Source of the DNA: Megaustenia siamemsis
Taxonomy: Eukaryota; Mollusca; Gastropoda; Stylommatophora; Ariophantidae
Direction: 5' to 3'
Assembly (NCBI GenBank): GCA_032433765.1
Contig: JAVIAB010000160.1
Span: forward strand, 18,159,549-18,223,548
Length of the DNA: 64,000 nucleotides
Positions within the stretch are counted from its first letter, which is position 1, and each line of letters begins with the position of its first letter. Under the pieces are notes generated by a model, which worked only from the letters and a program-made list of their open reading frames with translations, ran no database searches and had not been told where the DNA came from. Below are positions 53,340 through 64,000 of this stretch, one piece after another. The position numbers and the translations under genes are program-made.

Positions 53340-53690
53340 TACCTACATTATGTTGCCAAAGTAAGCCACGAAGTGTCCTTGAAAGATACAAGCATAGATG
53401 GGAACAAGTTATCATTATGTGCTTCAGAACAGGACACAATGGACTCTGCAGTTACATGTATACAACATTCAAAATTAACAACACAGCCCCATGTACATGT
53501 GGACAGGCACCCCAGACTGCTGAAGACATACTTCGAAACTGTACTGAATATAGTAGACTGAGGAAAACCCATTGACTCATAGATACAACACTATAGGCAA
53601 AACTATATGGGCCACACCTAAAACTGCAAAAACAGTAAAATTTATACAAGAAATGATATTGCAATAAATATGACAGATAGATAAGTACAA
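53340..53690 (+). mobile_element. LINE zinc-knuckle tail, plus strand
   Basis: Reads HRWEQVIIMCFRTGHNGLCS, then CTCGQAPQTAEDILRNC and SRLRKTH. Close to the minus-strand copy at 5.4-5.66 kb. A GACAGATAGATAAG run near 53670 resembles the GATA tail there. Upstream domains missing. Confidence 0.78.
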
Positions 53691-53804
53691 AGCTATTGAA
53701 ATAATTTGCATAAGAAATGATACAAACAAAACAAGAAAGGAAAGTAAGAAAACTAAACTATGAGGGAAAAAAAACATAGGAGCAATTTCCAGTAAATATT
53801 AAAC

Positions 53805-54262
53805 TTTAAAGAATTAACCAGTGATGGAAAATGTAAAACTGAAATAAACAAAAGAATAGGTATGGCAAAAAGCAATTTTAATGCCATGAAAAGTATACTA
53901 ACATCAAAACAAATAACACCAGGGCTGAAACTAAGAATAGCAAAATGTTACATCTTCTCAATAGTCCTGTATGGTGCAGAAGCATGGACATTAGACAGGA
54001 AAACAGAAGAGAAAATTGAAGCCTTTGAAATGTGGATTTATCGAAGAATAGGTAGAATTAGATGAAAAGAAAAGAAAACAAACAATGAAGTTTTAAAACA
54101 ACTAAAAATGAAAAGAGAACTACTAAACACAATTAGAACAAGACAAATAAAGATGGACAAGTCAGCCTATGACAATCTGCACCATCAAAGCAAGAGACAG
54201 AGTGGAATAGTGCTCCATGGTAGCCAATCTTCGATGCAGAGACGGCACTCAATGATGATGAT
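53805..54262 (+). mobile_element. LINE-a C-terminus, plus strand
   Basis: ELTSDGKCKTEINKRIGMAK, then LKLRIAKCYIFSIVLYGAEA and YRRIGRIR, then MKRELLNTIRTRQIKM. The GHV...GRGRPRL block is deleted (jump at about 54150). 3' tail CACTCAATGATGATGATG. Confidence 0.85.
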
Positions 54263-54265
54263 GAA

Positions 54266-54355
54266 AGAATTAAATGGATTGGAAATCTGACCAGAATGAA
54301 TCCAAGCCAACCTGCAGCAAAAGCAATCTACTTAAAAATAACAATGTTCAAAATG
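54266..54355 (+). mobile_element. LINE-h C-terminal scrap, left part
   Basis: ERIKWIGNLTRMNPSQPAAK then LKITMFKM reads like the start of a LINE C-terminus (RIKWxGHLxRM). It continues beyond the SINE-D insertion as KR-PRRW in the 27-bp array at 55.09 kb and possibly to 55.8 kb. Confidence 0.55.
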
Positions 54356-55074
54356 GAGGCGGGGTAGTTTAGAGCAGCGGTGGTCAACTTAAGATTCATT
54401 GAGGGCCAGAATATAGCCACAACCAGAGGGCCATACTTAAGAGTATCATGAAAAATTAGTTTTTGAGATCTAGTTATATATAAATAACGCTTACGCTTTG
54501 ACAATATATTTTATCACTTGTAACAAGACGGGTAATTTTTTTAACCGACTCAACTTTGGTTTTTATTTATAGATATTTAATATAGCAGTTTCTGTGGCTT
54601 CAAGGGCCAAGAAAAAAATGGACTGGTGGGCTGGATTTGGCCCAAGGGGAGCTATTTGGCCATTTCTGGTCTTTAGATATGACATCACCCTAAGGACAGG
54701 GAGGAGATTCAAAGCCCACATCAAGCGGTGGTGATTTTTCAAAAAATAAGAAAAATCAATCCATGGTTTATTTATGACGTTACCCTTCCCTGATCTCTTG
54801 GGTAGTGAGATTTTATGTCTAACCCTGTTTGATAACTGCAATAAACACGAGGTTCCTTGTGCACTCACTCATGTTAAAGACCTCTTGGCAGCTAAAATCA
54901 AAAAGAGTAGACCAAAAATATGGCCACTGCCTGCGAAAAATTGTCAGCAGAAACCATACCATGGATCCTTGGTTGAGCTACGGAGTTTGTGTATGAGGGC
55001 CAGGATTCTCCTCTGATTTTCTTAAGGGGGATATGAGAGCACTTAAGGATGTGTCTGGTGTGAGTGATAACAAC
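54356..55074 (+). mobile_element. SINE-D with an internal hAT-like MITE, 16-bp TSD
   Basis: AACAATGTTCAAAATG lies at 54340-54355 and 55075-55090. The insert begins GAGGCGGGGTAGTTTAG (head), is split by a MITE (54375-54668), resumes with a B-box-like GGAGATTCAAAGCCC (about 54701), and carries the SINE-D body and an AAC-repeat 3' end. Confidence 0.75.
54375..54668. mobile_element. hAT-like MITE, 294 bp
   Basis: Ends CAGCGGTGGTCAACTT and, on the other strand, CAGAAATGGCCAAA: imperfect terminal inverted repeats of the CAGNNNTGGYCAA type common in hAT elements. Inner segments GAGGGCCAGA and GGGCTGGATTTGGCCC also fit. TTTAGA occurs on both sides, but a clean 8-bp TSD is not visible. Confidence 0.65.
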
Positions 55075-55084
55075 AACAATGTTC

Positions 55085-55690
55085 AAAATGAAACGATGAC
55101 CTAGGAGATGGTAAATGAAAGGATGACCTAGGAGATGGTAAATGAAAGGATTGCCTAGGAGATGGTAAATGAAAGGATTGCCTAGGAGATGGTAAATGAA
55201 AGGATTGCCTAGGAGATGGTAAATGAAAGGATGACCTAGGAGATGGTAAATGAAAGGATGACCTAGGAGATGGTAAATGAAAGGATGACCTAGGAGATGG
55301 TAAATGAAAGGATTGCCTAGGAGATGGTAAATGAAAGGATGACCTAGGAGATGGTAAATGAAAGGATGACCTAGGAGATGGTAAATGAAAGGATAGTATA
55401 GGAGATGGTAAATGAAAGGATGACCTAGGAGATGGTAAATGAAAGGATGACCTAGGAGATGGTAAATGAAAGGATTGCCTAGGAGATGGTAAATGAAAGG
55501 ATGACCTAGGAGATGGTAAATGAAAGGATTGCCTAGGAGATGGTAAATGAAAGGATTGCCTAGGAGATGGTAAATGAAAGGATTGCCTAGGAGATGGTAA
55601 ATGAAAGGATGACCTAGGAGATGGTAAATGAAAGGATAGCATAGGAGATGTTAAATGAAAGGATGACCCACGAGATGTTAAATGAAAGGA
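55085..55690. repeat. 27-bp minisatellite, about 22 copies
   Basis: Unit ATGAAAGGATGACCTAGG plus AGATGGTAA, with GATTGCC and GATAGTAT variants. A 199-codon minus frame of repeated LPSPRSSFH is a by-product of the period. It begins in the LINE-h coding trace; beyond it, 55690-55760 reads SQRVTDKYKITPVTQLV. Confidence 0.96.
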
Positions 55691-55869
55691 GCCAGAGAGT
55701 CACAGATAAATACAAGATAACTCCAGTTACACAACTAGTGATGTCCAGAAAGCTACAAACACCACCTCTATGCAATAATTTCGAGTACTAGTGCAGTAGG
55801 ACACAAGAAAGAATAACAAATATTTAGGTATTAGGTTGTCTTTTGCTCTTTATTCCTACTGTTTGGCCA

Positions 55870-56000
55870 CACTGGTTACCTTTTTTTATGGCCGACCACA
55901 GGGAGGCGGTGTAGGATCTGACCATTTATGGTTCACTGTTCCTTGCACAGATAGTCAGCTATGAGTTACTGACCACTTTTAGTCCACATGCTGTAGGGCA
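55870..56000 (+). repeat. Repeat R fragment, diverged
   Basis: GGGAGGCGGTGTAGGATCTG, then TGGTTCACTGTTCCTTGCAC, parallel to 1325-1380 in R. Confidence 0.55.
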
Positions 56001-56760
56001 CCTTGAGATATTCTCAAATAATTGCATAAATTTCTCTTTTAAAGTTGATGATCCATCCCAAACTTCTCTCTTCACCCTTGAGATTGTCCCTCAGAGGGAG
56101 CCATATCAACCATTTGTTGTTTGTCCTGAAATTTGTCTTCTATTTTTTTGTCCTCTCAACAATAACACGTTTCTCTGTTTGCAGAATTTAGTAGTTTTTT
56201 TTTTTCACAAAGTAACGGAATCTGCAGAGTTATCTGAATATCAACTCCAGGTTCCTTGTTGGTAAATGGCAGTGCTTCACATGAATCAGTCAATCTTATC
56301 TCATTAGTGATTATTCAGGCTCTCTTCAGATAAGTTGCTTACTATTCAATTCAATTTTTTCTAAGTATCTCATAGCTTTTTCTACCAAACAAAAAACAAA
56401 AGAATGCAAACTACCCTTCCCTCGATGCTGAAATCCAAATGAGGAAGTGAAGAAGTCATTTTTATTATGGTGTTTCACTTCCAAGAGTTTGAAACATATC
56501 TTTTCTTCTTTCTTATACCATATTTTTTTTACATCAGCGGAAATGATAATTATTTTATTTTTGTTATTTACTTAAGAGAATACATCATTTTTTATCTTTT
56601 ATAGACTTGATATTCTTTCCCCCCCACCCCTAGCTTTTCTTGTTTTTCGTACTTCACGTCTAGTGTGTTAAGTAGTTGTAATTAAAAACAGAGAGGAAGA
56701 AAATTTGTATTTTAATGTACAGCCATTAGCATTTTCAATAGCAAAACACATTTTAAAATA
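56001..56760. other. Stretch with no recognised gene
   Basis: AT-rich. A scrap near 56400-56450 (CTTCCCTCGATGCTGAAATC) resembles the LINE-d extreme 3' end. Nothing else was seen. Confidence 0.4.
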
Positions 56761-56764
56761 ATAT

Positions 56765-57010
56765 ACAATAGCTGTGGGACTGGTTGGTCTCAAGGCAAGA
56801 CACCGGCCTTGGGACAGAGAGGTTGTGGATTAAAATCCCAACTGCAACAGTTTTCATTACAATTATGATTTCTCGATGCAGCAACCACCCCGCCTGGCCT
56901 CAGCAGCGATGCCCGGCTTGAAACGTCAATTACTCATGAACAGAAAAAATATGAGTATCTCCAAAGATGGAGTTATCTGCCTGTGCAGCGAGGGACCTGT
57001 ACACATGGCT
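56765..57010 (+). mobile_element. tRNA-derived SINE, possibly a SINE-D relative
   Basis: Head GGGACTGGTTGGTCTCAAGG, then GGTTGTGGATTAAAATCCC (B-box region), then a body of about 170 bp. No second copy of this body was found in the window. Confidence 0.5.
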
Positions 57011-57084
57011 GCCAGGGAAAAACAGATTAACACAGTTCCTAGTCTCTAGGAACAAGTTGGAAGTAAAAAGCTGGTAAACGCAAG

Positions 57085-57162
57085 GAAATAAAAATGCAAA
57101 ATTTTACAGACCTTCAGCACATGATTTATGGGGTAATGTGGTCGGTATTACGCCCGTGCACA
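57085..57162 (-). mobile_element. SINE-B body fragment
   Basis: TTTTACAGACCTTCAGCACA then GGTAATGTGGTCGGTATTAC is the inner SINE-B sequence. Head and tail missing. Confidence 0.75.
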
Positions 57163-57249
57163 GGCTGGAAGTAATCACCCAATATTTGTAATGTTTTCAG
57201 CTTTGCGGCAGGAGCAGTCATGGGTAAAATGATATTAGCCGTCTATAGT

Positions 57250-57615
57250 TTGTATGAGCATACTTGATGAGAGATCACAAAAGCTAGGACCGAAAATTAA
57301 TAGAGATAAGATCAACATTATGGAAATTAATGCAGTTGGCAATAACCAAATAAAATTAGGAGAAATACCTCTACTAGACGTACAATCTTACATATATCTG
57401 GGCAGTAATATAGATAAAGAGGGAGAAACAGAAAATGATACCAAAATAAGGATATCAAAAGCAAGAGGAGCTTTTGTTGCACATATGGAAGTCCAAAGAA
57501 ATTAGGTTAAATACTGAAATAAAAAATTTTCAACTCCAATATTGTCAGTTCTTTTATATGGCTGTGAAACATGGAGAACAACAATTGACAATCATGAAGA
57601 TACAGACTTTCATTA
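57250..57615 (+). mobile_element. LINE-c RT C-terminus, left part of a split copy
   Basis: KINRDKINIMEINAVGNNQI, IPLLDVQSYIYLGSNIDKEG, ISKARGAFVAHMEVQRN, then LYGCETW-like sequence in another frame. It is cut at 57615 by an RNase H element and resumes at 58402 (ATGGATGCTTATGCAGAAT), running to about 58510. Confidence 0.85.
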
Positions 57616-58401
57616 GGAGGGGGAGGTGTGTTCTTGATGCTGAATAATCAGGACGAGATCACCAAGTCAATAGCTACTGGAAAATTCTCAAACAATTTTA
57701 AAGCAGAAACTGAGGCCATCAGATATGCTGTAACACTGGCTACTCAACACAAAAATAACATGCACAATAAATTGGTGATTCTGACTGATGCACTGTCAGT
57801 ACTATCAGCTCTAAAAATCCCCAAGAACAATGAACTAGATGACTTGAGAACAACATTGGACCAACTATGCAATAACTTCCAGAGAGTAGTCATTCAGTGG
57901 ATACCATCACACTGTAATATACACGTGAACGAACGCGCAGACAAATTAGCTAAAGAGGGAGGGAGATTACCACAAGAGAACCATCCGCTCAGTTATGATG
58001 AAGCCAAACCCATCCTCAAAGGTCAGTTCCATGAAAAATGGAAACGAGAACACCCAAAGCATAACGAGAGTGACGGGTACCACCAACTATCAAGGAGGGA
58101 TCAAGTCATCATACTTTGCCTACGCACTAGCCACAATAGAATGAGAAATCACATGTTCACCAAATTCAAAATAGGTACAACCAGCCTATGCCACTGTACA
58201 CTGGACAATATGACTACAAAACATGTTCTACAGGATTGCCCCCAGTACACAGACCTGAGAAGAGCAATGGTGTCCTTGCCCACCTCCCTGGAAGAGAAAC
58301 TATATGGGGCGATCGATTCTCTTAAACAGACAACTGACTTCATGAGAGAGTCTGGAATCATACTCTGATTGAGTCTTGATCGCAGAGAGAGAGAGAGAGA
58401 G
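57616..58401 (+). mobile_element. LINE RNase H domain and zinc-knuckle tail (intact frame)
   Basis: The longest intact retroelement frame here: 57628-58368, 246 aa. RNase H landmarks: NFKAETEAIRYAV (catalytic Glu), LVILTDALSVLSAL (Asp), VVIQWIPSHCNIHVNERADK (the His and final Asp region). It is followed by RRDQVIILCLRTSHNRMRNH and CHCTLDNMTTKHVLQDC, the C-terminal knuckle. The N-terminal strand with the first Asp (YTDGS) is missing, so this is a 5'-truncated copy that begins inside the domain (GGGVFLMLNN). AGACTTTCATTA flanks it at 57604-57615 and 58402-58413, and a (GA)n run forms its 3' tail. Open frame plus clean TSD suggest a young insertion. Confidence 0.9.
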
Positions 58402-58510
58402 AGACTTTCATTAATGGATGCTTATGCAGAATAAAAGGATGGAAATGGCAGGACAAATTGACTAACATAGAATTATGTAAATGTACCAGTCAAATATCAG
58501 TGGATCAAAG

Positions 58511-60640
58511 GTAAAGATATCACAAATTTAGGGTAATTCTGAGATTTCCCCCTCAGCCTGCAGGTCCTATTGCACTAAGCTGTGTCTAAAACATTTATTT
58601 TTGTCATCTTGTCTGCTTAAGCAAAATTGTTGGATATTTTAAAGGGATTAAGACAAAGAAATGCAAATGAATGCATAAAAATGTGAAGCTGCAGTAAAGC
58701 TAAAAATTTGTACCATACCATTTTTTTCTATTTTTTCCTCAAATCTCACTCCCTGGATGTTTTAAATGTATTTTTTATTCATTTTATTAAATAATCAATA
58801 CTATAGTAGACCATCTTGATCTATTCCTTCTTTATACAGCAAATCTAGGTATTTTCCTTGTTTAAGCACATACATTTTTTCAAAGAAATGTGATCTGTCC
58901 TTATTTGACATAACAAAACTACATTGTTTTTCACATTACTAAAAATTATGTTCCAGTTTATTTTGGGAAGGGGTTTAGGGTTAGAGTTATCATCTCTTCT
59001 ATTTTCTCTACAATAATGATAGATGAGAGAGACACTGAATAAAGTACAAGGGAACATTACTCTTCCTAAAAGTAATTTATGTGCTTCAACTGGGCCTTTA
59101 CCCAAAACTAACTGAACATGTTTATCACAAACATCTTTCCTATGTCAAAATAGGGCTTTTAAAGATCTCAAACATGTGTAATTAATTATCTGTGCATAGG
59201 AGTTGCATTTTTAGCCAAACTTCCTAATTTCATTGATCCATTCTATTTTCAGTTTTTCTCTAATTCCAGAAATGCTTATGCTGCCTTGACATTCTTAGTT
59301 GTGCCCCTTTGTAAAGAAGCTTTTTTGAACTTGTAAATATGATCATCTTTACTTTCTTGTCACAACAGAATTGTGCTGTCACTTGTTAAACACTGTTGTT
59401 TAATGTAGTCATTTAGATGCAGTTTAGCTGATTCAAGGATGAAACTGTTACAGCATTTTCATGTCATCCATTAAAACAGATCTTCCAGTTTTGTCAATTA
59501 GAATTCCACTAAATTTAATTTTTCTTAATTAATTTTTTTTTTTTGGGGGGGGGCGCGGGTTTGTGGTGTGGTTATTTTGTTTTTTAGTAAACATTTGGTA
59601 GAAATAACATTCAGATTGAAGAACATCCTTGCATCAAGTTTATATGTATACCATAAATGCATGTTGTTTTTCATGTACACTTCATATATATCATTTGATA
59701 ATATATGGTTAATGTGAGTAATGACTCTATTCAGTATTCATTCTTGTCTAAACATCTGTAAAATGTCTCTGTGCGCACAGTTATAATATGATGCCATATT
59801 TATGAAATACGTCAGAGAAATATTATCATGTCTACTAGAATATGCATATGTTGTCAAAGTTTCAATTTGATTTTTTTTTAACCAATCCTGAATTCTGATG
59901 TCATTTTATTTAATTCGTTGACTTGTCAGTTAGTAGTTGGTGCTCTGCATTTGCATTCCTTTTAAAAACTCTTTTCTGTAACAAAATGTTGACTTTGCAA
60001 TAAGAGACAAATCACAAAATGACAGTTGTATTTGTTTTGTCACTAGCAATTAAAGTGCTTCTCTTACCACCTTTAGTAAGAGTTCATGCAAGAATGACAG
60101 TGCAGCTGATACTAGGCATGGCGTGCCACAGTGTACAATTATGTTAAGTTTTCAATTTAAATTTAGAATAGACCATTCCCTTTAAAACGCTTTGTTATAT
60201 TTTTTGTAATGGTTTATAATGCCTACTGGTAACACACATTGGGTTTATCATACAAGTCTTGTCATTTATTTTATTTCTTGCTCCATTTTTACATTTGTTG
60301 CAGTGACAGACATGCACCAATATACTGTGATTTCTTTTGTTGCAACAGATGTCCCTGTTTCACTTCCTATAAGGAAACATTACTTCTTTTTGGTGCACGT
60401 CCCAAGTAATGTGGTCATCTTTAAATTACAACTACCTGTAGGACATTCCTTATGTGATGTTACATATTATAAAAATACTGCCATATTATAGGAGTTGGAT
60501 CCAATCAAATAACTGTCACCAATTAATACATTGCTCCTACATTTTATGGAATTGTGAGGTCGTTATCTTCTAGAACATTCCACATTTAAAGAACAAAATT
60601 CTATTTGGTTATTTTCTCCTCAACAAAACAGAAGAGGAAT
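58511..60640. other. AT-rich stretch with no recognised gene
   Basis: Over 2 kb with no arrays or recognisable elements. Frames at 58845-59105 (minus) and 60219-60491 (plus) lack recognisable motifs. A G-rich spot lies at 59543-59555. Confidence 0.45.
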
Positions 60641-60644
60641 ATAT

Positions 60645-61365
60645 GTAGGCCTACCCATGTGTATGATGTCAACCATGGGAAATATATGTAGGTCTACCCA
60701 TATGTATGATGTCATCCATGAGAAATATATGTAGGCCTATCCATATGTATGATGTCATCCATGAGAAATATATGTAGGCCTATCCATATGTATGATGTCA
60801 TCCATGAGAAATATATGTAGGTCTATCCATGTGTAAGATGTCAACCATGAGAAATATATGTAGGCCTACCCATGTGTATGATGTCAACCATGAGAAATAT
60901 ATGTAGGTCTACCCATGTGTAAGATGTCAACCATGAGAAATATATGTAGGTCTACCCATATGTATGATGTCATCCATGAGAAATATATGTAGGTCTACCC
61001 ATGTGTAAGATGTCAACCATGAGAAATATATGTAGGCCTACCCATGTGTAAGATGTCAACCATGAGAAATATATGTAGGCCTACCCATATGTATGATGTC
61101 ATCCATGAGAAATATATGTAGGTCTACCCATGTGTATGATGTCATCCATGAGAAACATATGTAGGTCTATCCATGTGTAAGATGTCAACCATGAGAAATA
61201 TATGTAGGTCTACCCATGTGTAAGATGTCATCCATGAGAAATATATGTAGGTCTACCCATGTGTATGATGTCATCCATGAGAAATATATGTAGGTCTACC
61301 CATATGTATGATGTCATCCATGAGAAATATATGTAGGCCTACCCATGTGTAAGATGTCATTCATG
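60645..61365. repeat. 43-bp minisatellite, about 17 copies
   Basis: Unit CATGAGAAATATATGTAGGT plus CTACCCATGTGTAAGATGTC. Binary variants are GGTCT/GGCCT, CATGTG/CATATG, GTAAG/GTATG and CAACC/CATCC. CATATG always occurs with GTATG and mostly with CATCC. Confidence 0.97.
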
Positions 61366-61599
61366 AACTGTAAAAAGTAACCAGCTCAAAGCTGAAGGGA
61401 ATGAAGTTAAATCTCTCACCATCATCCTCATCTCATTATAAATTAAATGTCTTTTAACTAAAGTTGAAAATTTGTTCAGGTTTTTATTTGTCTACTCGTT
61501 GATTCTTGTACAGGGGCAACCCTAGGTGGGGAAATCATTCTTGTGAGTGGAAGCTTGTATTGTTAACATGTTGAATTTATGCAGAAAAAACCTTCTATG

Positions 61600-61865
61600 A
61601 GAGAGATGGCCATATATAAGGCATGTATTTAGAGGAAACAGCCAGAAAATTACTAAGCAGCTCTCAAATAGGAAACAGCAGGTCAAAGGTAAAAAAAGAT
61701 GACCTTGAGAAACTATGAAAAGAACTCTAACAAAAAAAAGCAAGGTTGGCAGGCATAGACTCACTCTCTACATTCAAACAGCAGATGGGAGGACCAAGAT
61801 CAAGAACATTAGAACAGCTCACCTCTGGGAGTGGAATAGAAACTCAGATCAGAACGCCTCATGGT
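61600..61865 (+). mobile_element. LINE-g C-terminal fragment (tentative)
   Basis: Reads IRHVFRGNSQKITKQ, then after frame slips MKRTLTKKSKVGRHRLTL. The GHV.RG...K.. followed by RTL layout suggests a LINE C-terminus. Heavily decayed. Confidence 0.4.
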
Positions 61866-61924
61866 GACTGCACTGGGCATGCCACCTTTTAACTCCAGCC
61901 CCAGAACAAGCTCATTGGCAGTCC

Positions 61925-62225
61925 CCAGAAGCTGAATTATTTGAGCTATTGAGTTATTTGTGGGTTATTGTCACTGCACTCCGAACATGTCCATAGATGC
62001 TCATATCCCCTCTTCAGTATGTTCCACAGTGTCCAGCGACTGAGGATTCCAGTTCTGTGTTGGTTGATAAGTCCTCTTATTTCTGGATGTATCTCTTTCA
62101 CTCAAGGATTGAAGTGGATTCATAGTTGTCAAAGTCTTGTGCCCTTGTCACATTTCAGAGGATATTAATGACGTCTGTCTGATCCATTGGTTGACCATCT
62201 TTGACTACAGCACAGTTAGCCAGCC
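61925..62225 (-). mobile_element. LINE C-terminal fragment, second copy
   Basis: Diverged homologue of 34.87-35.16 kb, also minus strand: GAGTTATTTGTGGGTTATTG, TGCACTCCGAACATGTCCAT, TGTCCAGCGACTGAGGATTC, ATCCATTGGTTGACCATC. Its frame is broken, unlike the first copy. Confidence 0.75.
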
Positions 62226-62239
62226 TGTCCACTCTTTCA

Positions 62240-62690
62240 TTTCACTGTATTCATCATCATCATCATCATGTGCCATACCGGTTGGCGTTCATGTCCTTCC
62301 ACAATCCTCTATCCACAGTGCATTGTATGAGTTCTGTTGTTGACTGTTTTCCATGCCATGACACCAAGCTATCCAGTATTTTCTCTCTTTGTCATCCACA
62401 ATCTCTCTTTCCTTTTATTTTGCCAGTTGTAACCAAGTATTCCAACTTTCCTCTTCTCATGATGTGCCCAAAAAATGTTGATTGCTTCTTTCTGATTTTT
62501 TTAAATAGCGCCCTTTTTGTGTTGGCCTCTTTGAGAACTTTCTCATTCGTCTTTTTAGCTGTCCAGGGAACTTTCAACATTCTTCTGAGAATCCCATCTC
62601 TGTGACCTCTAATCATCTTTTCATTGTTTGTCTATTGTCCATGATTCGCTTCCATGGGTCAGAATTGGTTCTATATAGCATCGATGAACT
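62240..62690 (-). mobile_element. LINE-b-like C-terminus, minus strand
   Basis: Frame 62392-62616 reads ILRRMLKVPWTAKKTNEKVL, then FFGHIMRRGKLEYLVTTGKI and KGKRD. A CATCATCATCATCATCATG tract at about 62251-62269 is the 3' tail. Diverged from the copies at 0.4 and 38.7 kb. Confidence 0.8.
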
Positions 62691-64000
62691 CTCTTTCACT
62701 GTATTAATGATAGATAATGTATGTGATGATAGCATTTGATAGTTATCTTTCTGGACTCAGCAGGACTTACTTCTTACACATAGGATGACTAGAGCATGAT
62801 TCTTATTGCTAATTAATCCCACCTTCACAGAGGTCATCAGGCTACATGACCTTTATGATTTTTGTGTATTTTATTTTAATGTTCATGAAATGTAACACCA
62901 AACTTGTGCCTGTGTTATAACAACAGTTGCATCTTATGACGTAGTATGTTGTAGTTTACTTATTTTATGCAAGTCTGCCCTTTAGGAACCACAGCTGCAC
63001 CTTGCAATTTTAATGGTTCAGCAACTTTATGTCTTCGCTATGTTTAGATCATGTGTTTGTTTCATTTAGTCTGTTCCTACATGCATTTTGTTCAGTCAAT
63101 CACAAATACATTCACCACAGGAAACTTAGAATTTCTTGTTTATTTCCAGCACTTTTATTACCCAGTGTAAGTGGTTCTTTAGAGAAAGCTGCTTTATTTT
63201 ATATGTCAGGACATTTATTGTGAAATAATTACTAAGAACACATTATGTTATCTCTTGTATGATCATATCATTGTGCATCACTTAAAACAACATAAATATG
63301 TTTGAGTGTGATGGACTGTATGTTGATGTGGGTGCGTGTAGAGGTTGCTGCTAGTCACATTATTCAGTAGTTAACCAAAGTTGGCTGACCTCCTCTTAAA
63401 CAGTGCAGAAGCATTAAAAGAGACAACTGAATGTGTTAAAAAACACAGGGAAGAGCAAAACCTCTATTTTAGCATACAGAAAAATAAGATCACTGGCATA
63501 ATGAAATGTCAACCAAAAATCATCAACAGTGAAGAATTTGAAAATGTCCAAACTATTTGATCTCTTGTTACTTAATATGATCCTCCACTGTAGCCTTTCA
63601 CTTCCTTATATCCCCATTTCTGATTCTGCCACTTTTTATCATATTCAATATTCTGTTCAAACTGGTTTCATTTTCTGTTGTGATGAGGTTTTTTTTTGTT
63701 TGTTTTAAAGTTTGTCATTGGTAAAAGAATGTTAAATGAATTCTGGGTGATATAGTGCTCTCTTTGTATTGGATGCTACATGTGTCTTAATATTGGAGCC
63801 AATTGCCCAATGATTTGGTTTCTCCAACATCTCTTGTCAATATCTGTTTATATTTACCCATTGTATGACAGAATTATATCTGAATATATAATGTTCTGGT
63901 GGACACATTCTTCATTTAAAATAAGAAACTACTTATCATGAACAAATTCAAATCTTTGTAACATTAGCAACATAAAACTGATAAAAATTCCACTTCTGAT
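62691..64000. other. Stretch with no recognised gene
   Basis: AT-rich with no arrays or recognised elements to the window edge. Confidence 0.45.

Noticed and set aside
55043..55642. 199-codon minus frame of LPSPRSSFH repeats, like a proline-rich structural protein
   Set aside because: A by-product of the 27-bp array; the plus strand shows that the founder is more likely a LINE C-terminus.

Overview
The window is eukaryotic, from an invertebrate animal; a mollusc or other lophotrochozoan is my best guess, at low confidence. Evidence: no prokaryotic-style gene packing, tRNA-derived SINEs with A and B boxes and target-site duplications (TSDs), many 5'-truncated non-LTR retrotransposon (LINE) tails, a Tc1/mariner-group transposase relic, a hAT-like MITE, and one spliced host exon that I recognise as the FAM110 family.

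Only one host gene is well supported: the terminal coding exon of a FAM110-like gene on the + strand (43897-45627). It carries the family's C-terminal block. The reading frame breaks once, at an A-run that is also a textbook -1 slippery heptamer followed at once by a stop codon. No N-terminal FAM110 exon is visible, so the ~43.9 kb upstream may be intron or intergenic DNA.

Layout. 1-9.4 kb: minisatellites, SINE-A and SINE-B copies, LINE tails. 9.43-16.61 kb: one giant 32-bp minisatellite of about 220 copies. 16.8-20 kb: SINE-C copies and a degraded transposase. 20.1-25.3 kb: LINE-d copies invaded by several tandem arrays. 25.4-31.2 kb: SINE-C foldbacks, SINE-B inside an RNase H fragment, more arrays. 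31.2-43.7 kb: at least ten further arrays mixed with LINE tails. 43.9-45.6 kb: FAM110-like exon. 46-64 kb: more AT-rich, with fewer arrays, nested LINE/SINE/MITE insertions, and long stretches where I see nothing.

The most interesting theme is that many tandem arrays appear to have been born from transposable elements, often from their 3' ends. The 62-bp array is a SINE-B tail, the 43-bp array at 49 kb is a SINE-D tail, the 38-bp array at 32 kb is a LINE tail, the 16- and 49-bp arrays lie inside a reverse transcriptase reading frame, and the 27-bp array at 55 kb lies in a LINE C-terminus. Second is a SINE-C inverted dimer flanked by a single perfect 14-bp TSD. Third is the frame break in the FAM110-like exon.

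Family names SINE-A to SINE-D, LINE-a to LINE-h and R are my local labels, assigned by comparing copies within this window; no database was searched. Copy counts are estimates from length divided by unit.
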